From: SVTX01 sp045660325
GTDB lineage: Bacteria > Bacillota > Clostridia > Oscillospirales > CAG-272
Assembly: GCA_045660325.1 (NCBI GenBank)
Contig: JAZRDO010000032.1
Coordinates: 1-64,000 of the forward strand
Length of the DNA stretch: 64,000 nt
Reading direction: 5' to 3'
Part shown: one piece after another, positions 8,270-16,508 of the stretch
Numbering within the stretch: the stretch's first letter is position 1
Layout of the letters: each line of letters opens with the position of its first letter
Notes under the pieces: generated by a model
Seen by the model: the letters and a program-made list of their open reading frames with translations, nothing else
Database searches by the model: none
What the model was told of the DNA's origin: nothing
Position numbers and translations under genes: made by a program

Positions 8270-9781
8270 TTAAAGATGCAATATGCTTGATGCGATTGCG
8301 AAGTAGATGATTAATACGACGGAGTCTACGATAGTTGTAATAAAGGGAGATGCCATAACTGCGGGGTCAAGCTTGATTTTCTTCGCAGCAATGGGAAGGA
8401 GTGTACCGATAATCTTTGCTACGATGACTGCGGCACATGTCGTGAGGCTGACAACCAATGCAATTCTAAGATTGTTGGGATTGAATTGACACTGTAAATC
8501 AAGGAGCATTGTCTTTAAAAAGCAGACAACTGCTAAGCAACCGCCGCAAAGAAGGGAAACACGGAATTCCTTGAAAAGTACACGGAAGAAATTCTTGGGC
8601 TGGATCTCGTCAAGCGACATCGCACGGATAATTGCAACGGAGGACTGGCTTCCTGCATTACCGCCCGTACTCATAAGCATAGGAATAAATGCGGTGAGTA
8701 TAACGAGAGTGCCTAATGCTTCCTCGTAATGGCTAATGATCATACTTGTGAAGATACCCGAGATCATAAGGATCGCAAGCCATGGAACGCGCTTGAGCCA
8801 CGTTTCAATAACGCCTGTTTTCATATACGACTTATCGGTAGGAGTAATACCTGCCATCATTTCGATATCGGCAGTTGCCTCTTCTTCGATAACGTCGAGC
8901 GCGTCGTCGACGGTTACGATACCAACGAGTCGGTTTTCCTTATCAACGATAGGGAGCGCCAAAAGGTCGTATTTTGAGATCGTTTGCGCTACGCTTTCTC
9001 TATCGTCAAGAGTGTGAGCAAAGATTATTTGCTCCTCCATTATATCGCGTATTCTTGTTTCGGATTGAGCGAAAAGCAGCTGCTTGAAGGATACTGTACC
9101 TATAAGCTCACGGGATTTATCCGTAACGTACGCGGTGTACACGGTTTCCTTTTCAATACCCGTTCTCTTGATGTAGGCGATCGCCTCTTCAACGGTCATA
9201 CTCGCGCGAAGCTTAACAAATTCCGCGGTCATAACGCTTCCTGCTGAGCCGTCGGGGTATGCTAAAAGTCGATTGATCTGGGATCTTGTTTCTCTTGACG
9301 CGTTCTTCATTATTCTGTGGACCATATTTGCGGGAAGCTCCTCGAGCATATCAACCGCGTCGTCAAGGAAGAGGTCTTCAATAATGATGGAAATTTCCTT
9401 ATCCGTCAGTGCCTCGATGATCCTTTCCTGCATATCGGAATCAAGCTCGGCAAATACGTCCGCCGAGATGTCCTTACGGAGCAGCTTGAATACTGCGGGA
9501 ACCTGCTTGATCGATAGCTCCGAGAAGAAGTCCGCGATGTCGACGGGGTTCATCTCAAGCGTTGCGCGTCTGAACTGGGCGTATCTTTTGTTTTCGAGCA
9601 TTTCTCCGAGGTCCTCAAAGAGCTCGTCCACAATTTCTTCGTACGTTTCCGAAGGGTCTTCTGCTAAGGCTTTCATTTCAGCCTCGATTCGCGCCTTATT
9701 GGCTTCGAGCTGACTTTCAAGCATTTCTTTGAGCTTTTCGTCTTCGTTAAGCTCAAGGTCTTTTTCTTTGTTTTCAGCCAT
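8270..9781 (-). CDS. mgtE: Magnesium transporter MgtE
   Basis: A 503-residue MgtE channel for Mg2+ uptake. The order is a long acidic N-terminus, the MgtE N domain (about 50-170), paired CBS domains (about 175-300, beginning near YPDGSAGSVMT) that sense cytosolic Mg2+, and five membrane helices from about 335. The pore motif PMLMSTGGNAGSQSS is at 367-381. GGGAGGTG precedes ATG. The leader is only about 30 nt, so there is no room for the M-box riboswitch that often controls mgtE. Monocistronic, with its own promoter and terminator. Confidence 0.96.
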   Translation of the reverse strand: MAENKEKDLELNEDEKLKEMLESQLEANKARIEAEMKALAEDPSETYEEIVDELFEDLGEMLENKRYAQFRRATLEMNPVDIADFFSELSIKQVPAVFKLLRKDISADVFAELDSDMQERIIEALTDKEISIIIEDLFLDDAVDMLEELPANMVHRIMKNASRETRSQINRLLAYPDGSAGSVMTAEFVKLRASMTVEEAIAYIKRTGIEKETVYTAYVTDKSRELIGTVSFKQLLFAQSETRIRDIMEEQIIFAHTLDDRESVAQTISKYDLLALPIVDKENRLVGIVTVDDALDVIEEEATADIEMMAGITPTDKSYMKTGVIETWLKRVPWLAILMISGIFTSMIISHYEEALGTLVILTAFIPMLMSTGGNAGSQSSVAIIRAMSLDEIQPKNFFRVLFKEFRVSLLCGGCLAVVCFLKTMLLDLQCQFNPNNLRIALVVSLTTCAAVIVAKIIGTLLPIAAKKIKLDPAVMASPFITTIVDSVVLIIYFAIASSILHL

Positions 9782-9815
9782 ATTAGCACCTCCCGTTCAA
9801 TTATTCTACCCTTTA

Positions 9816-9844
9816 AGTATAGCAAAAAATCGCTAAATTGTCAA
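9816..9844 (-). promoter_or_regulatory. SigA-type promoter of mgtE
   Basis: On the minus strand, TTGACA (complement of 9839-9844), a 17-bp spacer, then TATACT (9816-9821). One mismatch to consensus; the start codon is about 35 nt downstream of the -10. Confidence 0.85.
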
Positions 9845-9877
9845 TATTTTTACAAACAAAAAACGCTTGCTCATAAA

Positions 9878-9909
9878 AAATAATCGGCCACCGCGTTTGC
9901 GGCAGCCGA
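9878..9909 (-). terminator. Terminator of the cotJ operon
   Basis: Minus-strand hairpin TCGGC-TG-CCGC / GCGG-TG-GCCGA with loop AAAC, followed by a T-rich tract. It starts just past the cotJC stop. Confidence 0.75.
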
Positions 9910-9914
9910 AATCA

Positions 9915-10547
9915 TCAACATCTTGTTTTCTTGAAGATAGCGTCGGATCTACATTTATCAAAGCTGGGATTGAAAGCGTAGAAATTTTTGGAATTCAGCT
10001 TATCCTGAGTTACTCTTATTGCGTCGCAGAATCTCTGATAGTGTACGAGCTCGCGCTGGCGAAGGAATTTGATAGGATCTCTTACGTCGGGATCGTCAAC
10101 TAAGCGGAGAATGTTGTCGTAGGTTACGCGAGCCTTCTGTTCAGCCGCGAGGTCCTCGTTAAGATCGGCGAGAATATCGCCCTTTACGCCAACGTATTTC
10201 ATATCAAAGGGTGTGCCCGAAGCGGCAACGGGGTATACTCCAACCGTATGGTCAACGAAATAGGTTGCAAAGGGTGTCTTTGCAATTTCGTCGGGCTTGA
10301 TATTAGCGGTGAGCTGGTGGATAATTGCCGATACCATCTCTATATGAGCGAGCTCCTCGGTGCCTACGTCGGTTAAAATGCCGATAACCTCGTCGTAGGG
10401 CATTGAAAATCTTTGGGAGAGATAGCGGGTTGAAGCGGCAAGCTCTCCATCGGGTCCGCCGACCTGACTGATTATGATTTGTGCAAGCTGGGGGTTGGGA
10501 TTTTTGATTTTTACAGGGTATTGAAGCTTCTTATCATAGGTCCACAT
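9915..10547 (-). CDS. cotJC: Spore coat protein CotJC, manganese-catalase family
   Basis: A 210-residue ferritin-like protein of the manganese catalase family. It begins MWTYDKKLQYPVKIKNPNP and has the helical metal-site segments TEELAHIEMVSAIIHQL and QKARVTYDNILRL, plus a third near RQRELVHYQRF. CotJC is a coat-associated protein made in the mother cell and may detoxify peroxide. It is the last gene of a three-gene operon with cotJB and cotJA; 18 nt separates it from cotJB. The C-terminus (KKTRC) ends in an unpaired Cys. Confidence 0.93.
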   Translation of the reverse strand: MWTYDKKLQYPVKIKNPNPQLAQIIISQVGGPDGELAASTRYLSQRFSMPYDEVIGILTDVGTEELAHIEMVSAIIHQLTANIKPDEIAKTPFATYFVDHTVGVYPVAASGTPFDMKYVGVKGDILADLNEDLAAEQKARVTYDNILRLVDDPDVRDPIKFLRQRELVHYQRFCDAIRVTQDKLNSKNFYAFNPSFDKCRSDAIFKKTRC

Positions 10548-10565
10548 ATATTTTCCTCCTTTGCC

Positions 10566-10898
10566 TTACAAATTTGCTTCGTATGTCCACGGCCACGGGG
10601 ATTTTATCCAATCCCAGGAGTCGCGGGAGGTATTGCCGTATGCGGTAAGAGGGCCGCAGCTTGCTTCATATTCCGCAATCAAACGTGCCTTTTCGCCGAG
10701 GAGTGTGTGGTAGTGGCACAAAGCCTCGCGATCATAGGGGTAAACGTCAAGGTAGAGGATCGTCTCGTCTAGCGCAAAGCATACTGCCTGAAGCTCCTTC
10801 TTTAACGTATTGCAATTGCCGCGGCAGGTGTTTTCGCACGTGCTTTGCCGTCTGGCGCAGCCGCAGGCGGGACGTGTGTTGTGATTATTCATTTCCAT
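10566..10898 (-). CDS. cotJB: Spore coat protein CotJB
   Basis: A 110-residue CotJB. The conserved family body is VCFALDETILYLDVYPYDRE followed by LGEKARLIAEYE and the aromatic C-terminus around DSWDWIKSPWPW. The N-terminus carries a Cys-rich stretch (RPACGCARRQSTCENTCRGNC) beyond the short CotJB core, which may cross-link in the coat. The start at 10898 is chosen because AAGGAGG is 5 nt upstream; ATG at 10892 is an alternative. It lies 10 nt after cotJA. Confidence 0.9.
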   Translation of the reverse strand: MEMNNHNTRPACGCARRQSTCENTCRGNCNTLKKELQAVCFALDETILYLDVYPYDREALCHYHTLLGEKARLIAEYEASCGPLTAYGNTSRDSWDWIKSPWPWTYEANL

Positions 10899-10908
10899 AA
10901 TTGCCTCC

Positions 10909-11217
10909 TTACTTACAGCCTTCAAAGGGAAGGTAGAGCTCGGAGAAGAGAGTACCGCGCTCGAGCGCTTCACAGCACTTATATATGCCTCGGAATTGCT
11001 GGTACGGTGCGTAAACCATAGCGAGAGGATATTCATACAGTCCCCAGCCGTTTCCTTGATGCTCTCCATCGGGATTGCAGGGCTTCTGCGCTATGCTTCT
11101 CATATTATTCTGCTGCTGTGTGCCGCATCTATTTGTGCCACAGGCGGAATTGTTCATTTCGTTCATTCTGCGCCGAAGCTCGGTATACTGCTCGGCACGA
11201 TGATTTGTATTATGCAT
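10909..11217 (-). CDS. cotJA: Spore coat protein CotJA
   Basis: A 102-residue protein. The C-terminal half has the CotJA pattern PLAMVYAPYQQFRGIY, then ALERGTLFSELYLPFEG. The N-terminal 55 residues are polar and include Cys residues (SACGTNRCGT) not needed for the family match. AAAGGAG precedes ATG. First gene of cotJABC; a SigmaE-like -10 box lies 55-62 nt upstream, consistent with mother-cell expression as known for the Bacillus cotJ operon. Confidence 0.9.
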   Translation of the reverse strand: MHNTNHRAEQYTELRRRMNEMNNSACGTNRCGTQQQNNMRSIAQKPCNPDGEHQGNGWGLYEYPLAMVYAPYQQFRGIYKCCEALERGTLFSELYLPFEGCK

Positions 11218-11271
11218 AGGCTCTCCTTTCTGTTTCTTACAAATTTATGATAAGTATTCTTATCATTATCC

Positions 11272-11297
11272 ATTGTATGCAGATAAGGGGAATTTTG
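11272..11297 (-). promoter_or_regulatory. Candidate SigmaE promoter of cotJABC
   Basis: On the minus strand the sequence CATACAAT (complement of 11272-11279) matches the SigmaE -10 consensus CATACAMT exactly. A poorer -35 candidate, CAAAATT (11291-11297), lies 11 nt upstream. An 8-bp palindrome ATGATAAG/CTTATCAT (11247-11266) covers the likely transcription start. Confidence 0.55.
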
Positions 11298-11315
11298 TCT
11301 TAATTTGTCGCGTAA

Positions 11316-12629
11316 TTATTTTAAAGTTGGCTTAGTTATTTTTTTCCTTAAAATAAAGAGTGCCGAAAGGTTTATAATGGTCATAATGCCGATTGAAAAA
11401 TCAGCCGTATCCCAGATAATATTCGAGGTGAAGAGCGTACCGACAATAATAAGCGCGGCGAAAACAATTATATATAGCGTTTTGATTGCTTTACTTTTCG
11501 TAAGGTAGAGCAGGGCAGACGTGCCGTATTTTGCCCAGCAGATAAGTGTGGCGTAGGCAAAAAGAAAGATAGATATACAAATGAAATAGTCTGCGCCGCG
11601 CCCGAGTATTGAGAAAAAGGAATTTACTACGAGTGTCATAGGATCCGAAAAATAAGAATCAGTACCCGAGAGAATGATTACAAGCGCCGTCAGCGTGCAT
11701 AGAATTATAGTGTCGGCAAAAACCTCGAATACGCCCATAAGTCCCTGCTTTTCGGGAATTTGTGTGTCGGAGATGGCGTGAGCCGTGGGGGCAGTGCCTG
11801 CGCCTGCTTCGTTTGAAACAAGCCCTCGCATACTACCCGCGCGAAATGCTCGCGAGGCAAGAAAGCCCAGAATGCCGCCACTCATACTGCGAAAATCAAA
11901 GGCATTTTTGAATATAGCCGAAAAAGCGTAGGGGAGTCTTTCGCGACGCAAAAAAATCGCAATTAGTGAGACGATAATGAAAAGCAGGCTCATTACGGGA
12001 ACTATTATGCTCGTGATCTTCTCGACTCTGCCCGATTTGTATAGGATAGCGAATATAAAAAGCGCTGAGGTGATGACACCCACGATTGCGGGATGTATCT
12101 TAAACACTTCTGAGAACGACGAGGAAATTGCATTTGATTGGAGCATACAGCCCATTGTAAGCGAGTTGAGGACGCAGAAGACGACGAATATATACGAGAG
12201 CGCCGAGCCGAATTTTTTTAGCTTTAACGAGGAAAATGCCGCATATATATAATATGCCGCGCCGCCCTCGTAGCCTTTTTCCGTCCTGCTTCGGTATTTC
12301 ATAGAGATTACGATCTCTGCATATTTTAAGGACATAGCGAGGAGCGCCGACACCCACATCCAGAATACCGATCCGTAGCCGCCGAGAATTATTGCGGATG
12401 CGACGCCTACGATATTGCCGACGCCAAGAGTTCCCGCGAGTGCGAGGCAGAGAGCAGAGAAGGGGGACGTGTCGCCGCACCGTTCTTTTTTAAGCAGCAG
12501 CTTTACGGATTTGAGTGGATGAAAAACGTAGAAAAAGCGGAGCTTAAAGCTGAGGATCATTCCTGCGGATAAAAGCAGTATCGGTGTTATGACACTCAAA
12601 ATGTATTTATTGAACAGGGACAGCGCCAT
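11316..12629 (-). CDS. Sodium:alanine/glycine symporter (AGCS family)
   Basis: A 437-residue membrane transporter of the alanine or glycine:cation symporter family. Signature segments are ALCLALAGTLGVGNIVGVA in an early helix, GGAAYYIY, and FRAGSMRGLVSNEAGAGTAPTAHA in the middle. About ten membrane helices are visible. Family members import Ala or Gly with Na+; the substrate cannot be read from sequence. GGAGG is 8 nt before ATG. It stands alone between cotJ and groESL. No clear hairpin terminator is seen at its 3' end, so it may read into cotJABC. Confidence 0.9.
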   Translation of the reverse strand: MALSLFNKYILSVITPILLLSAGMILSFKLRFFYVFHPLKSVKLLLKKERCGDTSPFSALCLALAGTLGVGNIVGVASAIILGGYGSVFWMWVSALLAMSLKYAEIVISMKYRSRTEKGYEGGAAYYIYAAFSSLKLKKFGSALSYIFVVFCVLNSLTMGCMLQSNAISSSFSEVFKIHPAIVGVITSALFIFAILYKSGRVEKITSIIVPVMSLLFIIVSLIAIFLRRERLPYAFSAIFKNAFDFRSMSGGILGFLASRAFRAGSMRGLVSNEAGAGTAPTAHAISDTQIPEKQGLMGVFEVFADTIILCTLTALVIILSGTDSYFSDPMTLVVNSFFSILGRGADYFICISIFLFAYATLICWAKYGTSALLYLTKSKAIKTLYIIVFAALIIVGTLFTSNIIWDTADFSIGIMTIINLSALFILRKKITKPTLK

Positions 12630-12749
12630 AAAATTCCTCCGTATTTTTATAATATATAAAAATTTATGAGGTAGGAAAAGTATTTATACCGCAAGGGCTT
12701 TAAATATAATTTTATTTGTAAATAGATTGTGAATTCTATATAAAACCCC

Positions 12750-12777
12750 TTGATTTTTCTGGTATTTAGTGTAAAAT
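12750..12777 (+). promoter_or_regulatory. SigA-type promoter of groESL
   Basis: TTGATT (12750-12755), 16-bp spacer, TAAAAT (12772-12777), followed within 11 nt by the CIRCE operator. Confidence 0.75.
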
Positions 12778-12787
12778 ATAAAAGTGG

Positions 12788-12814
12788 TTAGCAATCTAAC
12801 CGCAAGAGTGCTAA
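12788..12814 (+). promoter_or_regulatory. CIRCE operator (HrcA site)
   Basis: TTAGCAATC - 9 nt - GAGTGCTAA. The right arm is exact CIRCE; the left arm has one mismatch (A for C at position 7). Its place at the transcription start of groES indicates heat-shock repression by HrcA, which is not encoded in this window. Confidence 0.93.
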
Positions 12815-12862
12815 AAAATAATTTAACATATAAGACTTCATTTTAAAGGAGGAAAATTTAAA

Positions 12863-13147
12863 ATGACTATTAAGCCTTTACAGAACAGAGTAGTAATTAA
12901 ATTCGTAGAAGCAGAGGAAAAGACCAAGGGCGGTATTATCCTTACTGCAAGCGCACAGGAAAAGCCCCAGGTAGCTGAGGTTATCGCTATCGGCCCCGGT
13001 AAGGTTGAGGACGGCAAGCTCGTTCCCGTTTCCGTTAAGATCGGCGACAAGGTAATCGCAAGCAAGTATGCAGGTACTATGGTTAAGTTCGACGGAGTTG
13101 AGTACACGATTCTCTCCGAGGACGATATTTTCGCAGTAGTAGAATAA
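12863..13147 (+). CDS. groES: Co-chaperonin GroES
   Basis: A 94-residue GroES, the heptameric lid of the GroEL folding chamber. It starts MTIKPLQNRVVIKFVEAEEKTKGGI, which includes the mobile loop (TKGGIILTASAQEKPQ), and ends YTILSEDDIFAVVE. AAGGAGG precedes ATG. groEL starts 21 nt downstream. Expression is expected to rise on heat or misfolding stress through the upstream CIRCE. Confidence 0.98.
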   Translation: MTIKPLQNRVVIKFVEAEEKTKGGIILTASAQEKPQVAEVIAIGPGKVEDGKLVPVSVKIGDKVIASKYAGTMVKFDGVEYTILSEDDIFAVVE

Positions 13148-13168
13148 TCCTTTTTGGAGGTAAAGATA

Positions 13169-14797
13169 ATGGCAAAGCAGATTATTTACGGAATTGAAGC
13201 AAGAAACGCGCTTATGAGAGGCGTTGATAAGCTTGCTGATACTGTTAAGATCACACTCGGTCCTAAGGGCAGAAACGTAGTGCTTGACAGAAAGTACGGC
13301 GCTCCCCTTATTACTAACGACGGTGTTACAATAGCAAAGGACATTGAGCTTGAGGATGCAGCAGAGAATATGGGCGCGCAGCTCGTAAAGGAAGTTGCTA
13401 CAAAGACAAACGACGCGGCAGGTGACGGTACAACAACCGCAACTCTCTTGGCACAGGCATTTGTAAGAGAGGGTATGAAGAACGTAACCGCAGGAGCTAA
13501 TCCTATGGTACTCCGCAAGGGTATGAAGAAGGCGGTTGACGCGGCAGTTGAAGCACTTGAGGTAAACTGCAAGAACGTAAACGGACGCGAGGATATCGCG
13601 CGTGTAGGTACTATCTCCGCAGGCGACGAGGTTATCGGTGAGCTTATCGCTGACGCTATGGAAAAGGTAACGGCTGACGGCGTTATCACAATTGAGGAAT
13701 CCAAGAGCGCTGAAACATACTCCGAGGTTGTTGAGGGTATGCAGTTTGATCGTGGCTACCTCTCTCCCTATATGGTAACTGATACTGATAAGATGGAAGC
13801 GGTTATTGACGACGCTCTCGTTCTTATCACAGATAAGAAGATCTCTACAATGAACGACATTCTCCCCTTGCTTGAGCAGCTTGTTCAGTCGGGCAGAAAG
13901 CTCGTTATTATTGCAGAGGACGTTGAAGGCGAGGCTCTTACGTCCCTCGTTCTCAACAAGCTTCGTGGTGTATTTACTTGCGTAGCGGTTAAGGCTCCCG
14001 GCTTTGGCGACAGACGTAAGGATATGCTCCGTGATATCGCGATCCTTACAGGCGGTGAGGTTGTTTCCTCCGAGCTCGGCTATGAGCTTAAGGATGCAGG
14101 CATCGAGGTTCTCGGCCACGCGCGTCAGGTTAAGGTTACAAAGGAAAATACAATTATCGTTGGCGGCGCAGGCGACCCCGCGGAAATTCGCGCAAGAGTT
14201 GGTCAGATCCGCGCGGCAATTGAGAATACAACAAGCGACTTTGATCGCGAAAAGCTTCAGGAAAGACTTGCAAAGCTTGCAGGCGGTGTTGCGGTAATCA
14301 AGGTTGGCGCGGCTACTGAGGCTGAAATGAAGGAAAAGAAGCTCCGCATCGAGGATGCTCTCAACGCTACAAAGGCGGCTGTTGAGGAGGGTATCGTTGC
14401 AGGTGGCGGTACTGCTTACCTCAATGCTATTCCCGCAGTTGAAAAGCTTCTTAAGACTGTTGACGGCGACGAAAAGACAGGCGTTAAGATCGTTCTCAAG
14501 GGACTTGAAGCTCCCGTAAGACAGATCGCTGCTAACGCAGGCTTTGACGGCGCGGTTATCGTTGACAAGATCATGAGCTCCAAGAAGGTTGGCTACGGCT
14601 TTGACGCTTACAACGAAAAGTTCGTTGATATGCTCGCATGCGGTATCGTAGACCCCAAGAAGGTTACTCGCTCCGCACTTCAGAATGCGGCTTCTATCGC
14701 ATCCGTAATTCTTACAACTGAATCCGTTGTTGCAGACATTAAGGAACCCGAAGCAGCGCAGGCTCCCGCAGGCGCAGGCATGGGCGGAATGTATTAA
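13169..14797 (+). CDS. groEL: Chaperonin GroEL
   Basis: A 542-residue group I chaperonin. Nucleotide-site blocks include VKITLGPKGRNVVLDRKYG and GDGTTTATLLAQA; the apical and intermediate domains are complete, and the C-terminus ends in the Gly/Met tail AGMGGMY. The start at 13169 (MAKQIIYG) is chosen over an upstream in-frame codon at 13154 because TTGGAGG lies 8 nt ahead of it and GroEL proteins begin with Met-Ala-Lys. Bicistronic with groES. Confidence 0.98.
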   Translation: MAKQIIYGIEARNALMRGVDKLADTVKITLGPKGRNVVLDRKYGAPLITNDGVTIAKDIELEDAAENMGAQLVKEVATKTNDAAGDGTTTATLLAQAFVREGMKNVTAGANPMVLRKGMKKAVDAAVEALEVNCKNVNGREDIARVGTISAGDEVIGELIADAMEKVTADGVITIEESKSAETYSEVVEGMQFDRGYLSPYMVTDTDKMEAVIDDALVLITDKKISTMNDILPLLEQLVQSGRKLVIIAEDVEGEALTSLVLNKLRGVFTCVAVKAPGFGDRRKDMLRDIAILTGGEVVSSELGYELKDAGIEVLGHARQVKVTKENTIIVGGAGDPAEIRARVGQIRAAIENTTSDFDREKLQERLAKLAGGVAVIKVGAATEAEMKEKKLRIEDALNATKAAVEEGIVAGGGTAYLNAIPAVEKLLKTVDGDEKTGVKIVLKGLEAPVRQIAANAGFDGAVIVDKIMSSKKVGYGFDAYNEKFVDMLACGIVDPKKVTRSALQNAASIASVILTTESVVADIKEPEAAQAPAGAGMGGMY

Positions 14798-14803
14798 AAA
14801 ATA

Positions 14804-14833
14804 AAAACAGACCCGACAGGGTCTGTTTTTTTA
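14804..14833 (+). terminator. Terminator of groESL (bidirectional)
   Basis: AAAACAGACCC and GGGTCTGTTTT arms with loop GACA and a T-run. It lies between groEL and the convergent tetR and can serve both. Confidence 0.92.
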
Positions 14834-15382
14834 TATTGCCATCATAAAGTAATCTGCCAAAAGCTCGGGGGATTCCTTTTTGCCGTTTTGGAGCCACCAG
14901 CGGACTGTCTCGACAAAGGTCGCGCAAATATGATTTATCCAAAAGTCAAGGGGTAGGGCAGAGGGCTTTTTATTTTCAAACAAGCGGAGCTGATGTGAAA
15001 TCAAGGTCTTTAAATTTTCCTTGAAGTATTGAAGAAACAGCTCGTTGTTTTCACAGGAGAGAAGGTCGAGAATGTTATTGTCATTCTTCTGCAAATGCTG
15101 GAAAAGATGTAAAATAACCGAGGAAGGAGCATCACATTCGAAAATATGGGAGTGATGCTCATGACCGTCCTCGGTAGCATCAAAGACGTGGCAGAAAAGC
15201 CCCTCGCAAAGCTCCTTGAGCAAAAAATCCTTAGTTTCAAAGTGAGCGTAAAAGGTCGCTCTGCCGATATTTGCTTCCTCAATTATCTCTCCGACGGTTA
15301 TCTGATTATAATTTTTCTTTGAGAGAAGTTTGCTGAATGCCAAAAAAATTGCTTCTCTTGTTTTTTTCTGTCGTCTATCCAT
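14831..15382 (-). CDS. TetR-family regulator, likely metal-responsive
   Basis: A 183-residue TetR/AcrR-type repressor. The helix-turn-helix is at about 28-48 (ITVGEIIEEANIGRATFYAHF). The effector domain contains a His/Cys cluster: Cys59, Cys64-His65, then GHEHHSH at 73-79 and Cys83. The start at 15382 is preferred over 15397 because GGAGA is correctly spaced. It is divergent from a cation-efflux gene, and two similar operator-like sites lie in the shared 159-nt region. A role as a zinc or other metal sensor controlling the exporter is inferred. Confidence 0.85.
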   Translation of the reverse strand: MDRRQKKTREAIFLAFSKLLSKKNYNQITVGEIIEEANIGRATFYAHFETKDFLLKELCEGLFCHVFDATEDGHEHHSHIFECDAPSSVILHLFQHLQKNDNNILDLLSCENNELFLQYFKENLKTLISHQLRLFENKKPSALPLDFWINHICATFVETVRWWLQNGKKESPELLADYFMMAI

Positions 15383-15408
15383 AATATCTCCATACAAAAA
15401 TTCGATTT

Positions 15409-15424
15409 TGTTCGGTATCGAACA
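15409..15424. promoter_or_regulatory. Operator-like palindrome 1 (TetR side)
   Basis: TGTTCG-GTAT-CGAACA, perfect 6-bp arms. It sits just downstream of a minus-strand TATACT box (15435-15440), where a repressor would block its own gene. Confidence 0.6.
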
Positions 15425-15475
15425 TAAATAAGAAAGTATAGGTTGATTTTTGTTTGTTGTTTTAATATAATTATA

Positions 15476-15505
15476 TTGAACAAACAGTTCGGTAATGAAT
15501 ATATT
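15476..15505 (+). promoter_or_regulatory. Promoter of cation-efflux gene with operator-like site 2
   Basis: TTGAAC (15476-15481) and TATATT (15500-15505), 18-bp spacer. Between the boxes, 15486-15501 matches site 1 at 12 of 16 positions, including GTTCGGTA. A bound repressor would cover the promoter. Confidence 0.55.
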
Positions 15506-15541
15506 GTATCATAATTTTCAACAGTTGTCAATGGAGGGGTT

Positions 15542-16474
15542 ATGAAAGCTCAAAGAAACATTTTAATTGCCTTTATATTAAATCTGGCATTTTCAATTTT
15601 TGAATTCTTCGGCGGAATTTTTACGGGCAGCGTTGCAATTATTTCCGACGCGATCCACGATATAGGCGACGCGATGAGCATAGGACTCGCGTTTTTTCTT
15701 GAGAGAAAGAGCAAAAAGCAGCCCGATGAAAAATACACCTACGGTTACGTAAGATTCTCGGTTCTCGGCGGTGTGATAACCACAGTTATTCTTCTCGTTG
15801 GATCTGTTCTCGTTATCGTCAACGCGATAAAGCGCATAATTGATCCCGTTGATATCAATTACAACGGAATGATCATATTCGCGATCGTGGGCGTTATCGT
15901 CAATCTCTTGGCGGCATTCTTTACCCGTGAGGGAGATTCGCTTAATCAAAAGGCGGTAAATCTTCATATGCTTGAGGACGTGCTTGGCTGGATAGTCGTG
16001 CTTGTGGGCGCTATCGTTATGAGATTTACGGACTTTTATATTATCGACCCCTTGATGTCAATCGGCGTTGCGGTATTTATTTTGATAAATGCCATAAAGA
16101 ATTTAAAGGTCGTGCTTGAGCTTTTCCTTGAAAAGAATCCTATGAGTGAGCATATCGACGAGATCAAGGAGCATATAAGCCACATTGACGGCGTGCTTGA
16201 CGTTCATCACATACATATTCGTTCGACCGACGGACAGAAGATCTATGCGACTATGCACGTTGTTGTAAACGGAGATCACAGTGAGATAAAATCCAAGATC
16301 CGTGAGGAGCTTGCCGAGCATGGCATTTCCCATGCGACGCTCGAGCTTGAGGACGAGGGTGAGGAGTGCGGCGAGATCAACTGCCACGTTGAGCACGAGG
16401 AGCATTCGGGACATCATCACCACCACCATCACCACCACCACGGTCACCATCATCACGGTCATCATCATCATTAA
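15542..16474 (+). CDS. Cation diffusion facilitator with His-rich tail
   Basis: A 310-residue CDF-family divalent metal exporter. Six membrane helices span about 8-190. The transport site is Asp36/Asp40 in helix 2 (SDAIHDIGD) and His142/Asp146 in helix 5 (LHMLED), the DD-HD arrangement of YiiP-like zinc/cadmium/iron exporters. The cytosolic domain has HHIHIRS and the C-terminus ends in about 27 residues that are mostly His, encoded by CAC/CAT repeats (16408-16471). GGAGGGG precedes ATG. Probably controlled by the divergent TetR. Confidence 0.93.
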   Translation: MKAQRNILIAFILNLAFSIFEFFGGIFTGSVAIISDAIHDIGDAMSIGLAFFLERKSKKQPDEKYTYGYVRFSVLGGVITTVILLVGSVLVIVNAIKRIIDPVDINYNGMIIFAIVGVIVNLLAAFFTREGDSLNQKAVNLHMLEDVLGWIVVLVGAIVMRFTDFYIIDPLMSIGVAVFILINAIKNLKVVLELFLEKNPMSEHIDEIKEHISHIDGVLDVHHIHIRSTDGQKIYATMHVVVNGDHSEIKSKIREELAEHGISHATLELEDEGEECGEINCHVEHEEHSGHHHHHHHHHHGHHHHGHHHH

Positions 16475-16480
16475 ATAATA

Positions 16481-16508
16481 AAGGACTGACTTTCGTCAGT
16501 CCTTTTTG
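16481..16508 (+). terminator. Bidirectional terminator between efflux gene and recG
   Basis: AAGGACTGAC and GTCAGTCCTT perfect arms, loop TTTC, T-run on the plus strand and A/T-rich tract on the other. Confidence 0.9.

Noticed and set aside
9782..9914. Magnesium riboswitch upstream of mgtE
   Set aside because: Promoter to start codon is only about 35 nt, too short for an M-box.
12878..14119. 413-codon minus-strand frame opposite groESL
   Set aside because: Shadow of the strong codon bias of groEL; no start signals or family match.
16400..16474. CAC/CAT tandem repeat as a possible non-coding repeat
   Set aside because: It is in frame and encodes the His-rich tail expected of a metal exporter.
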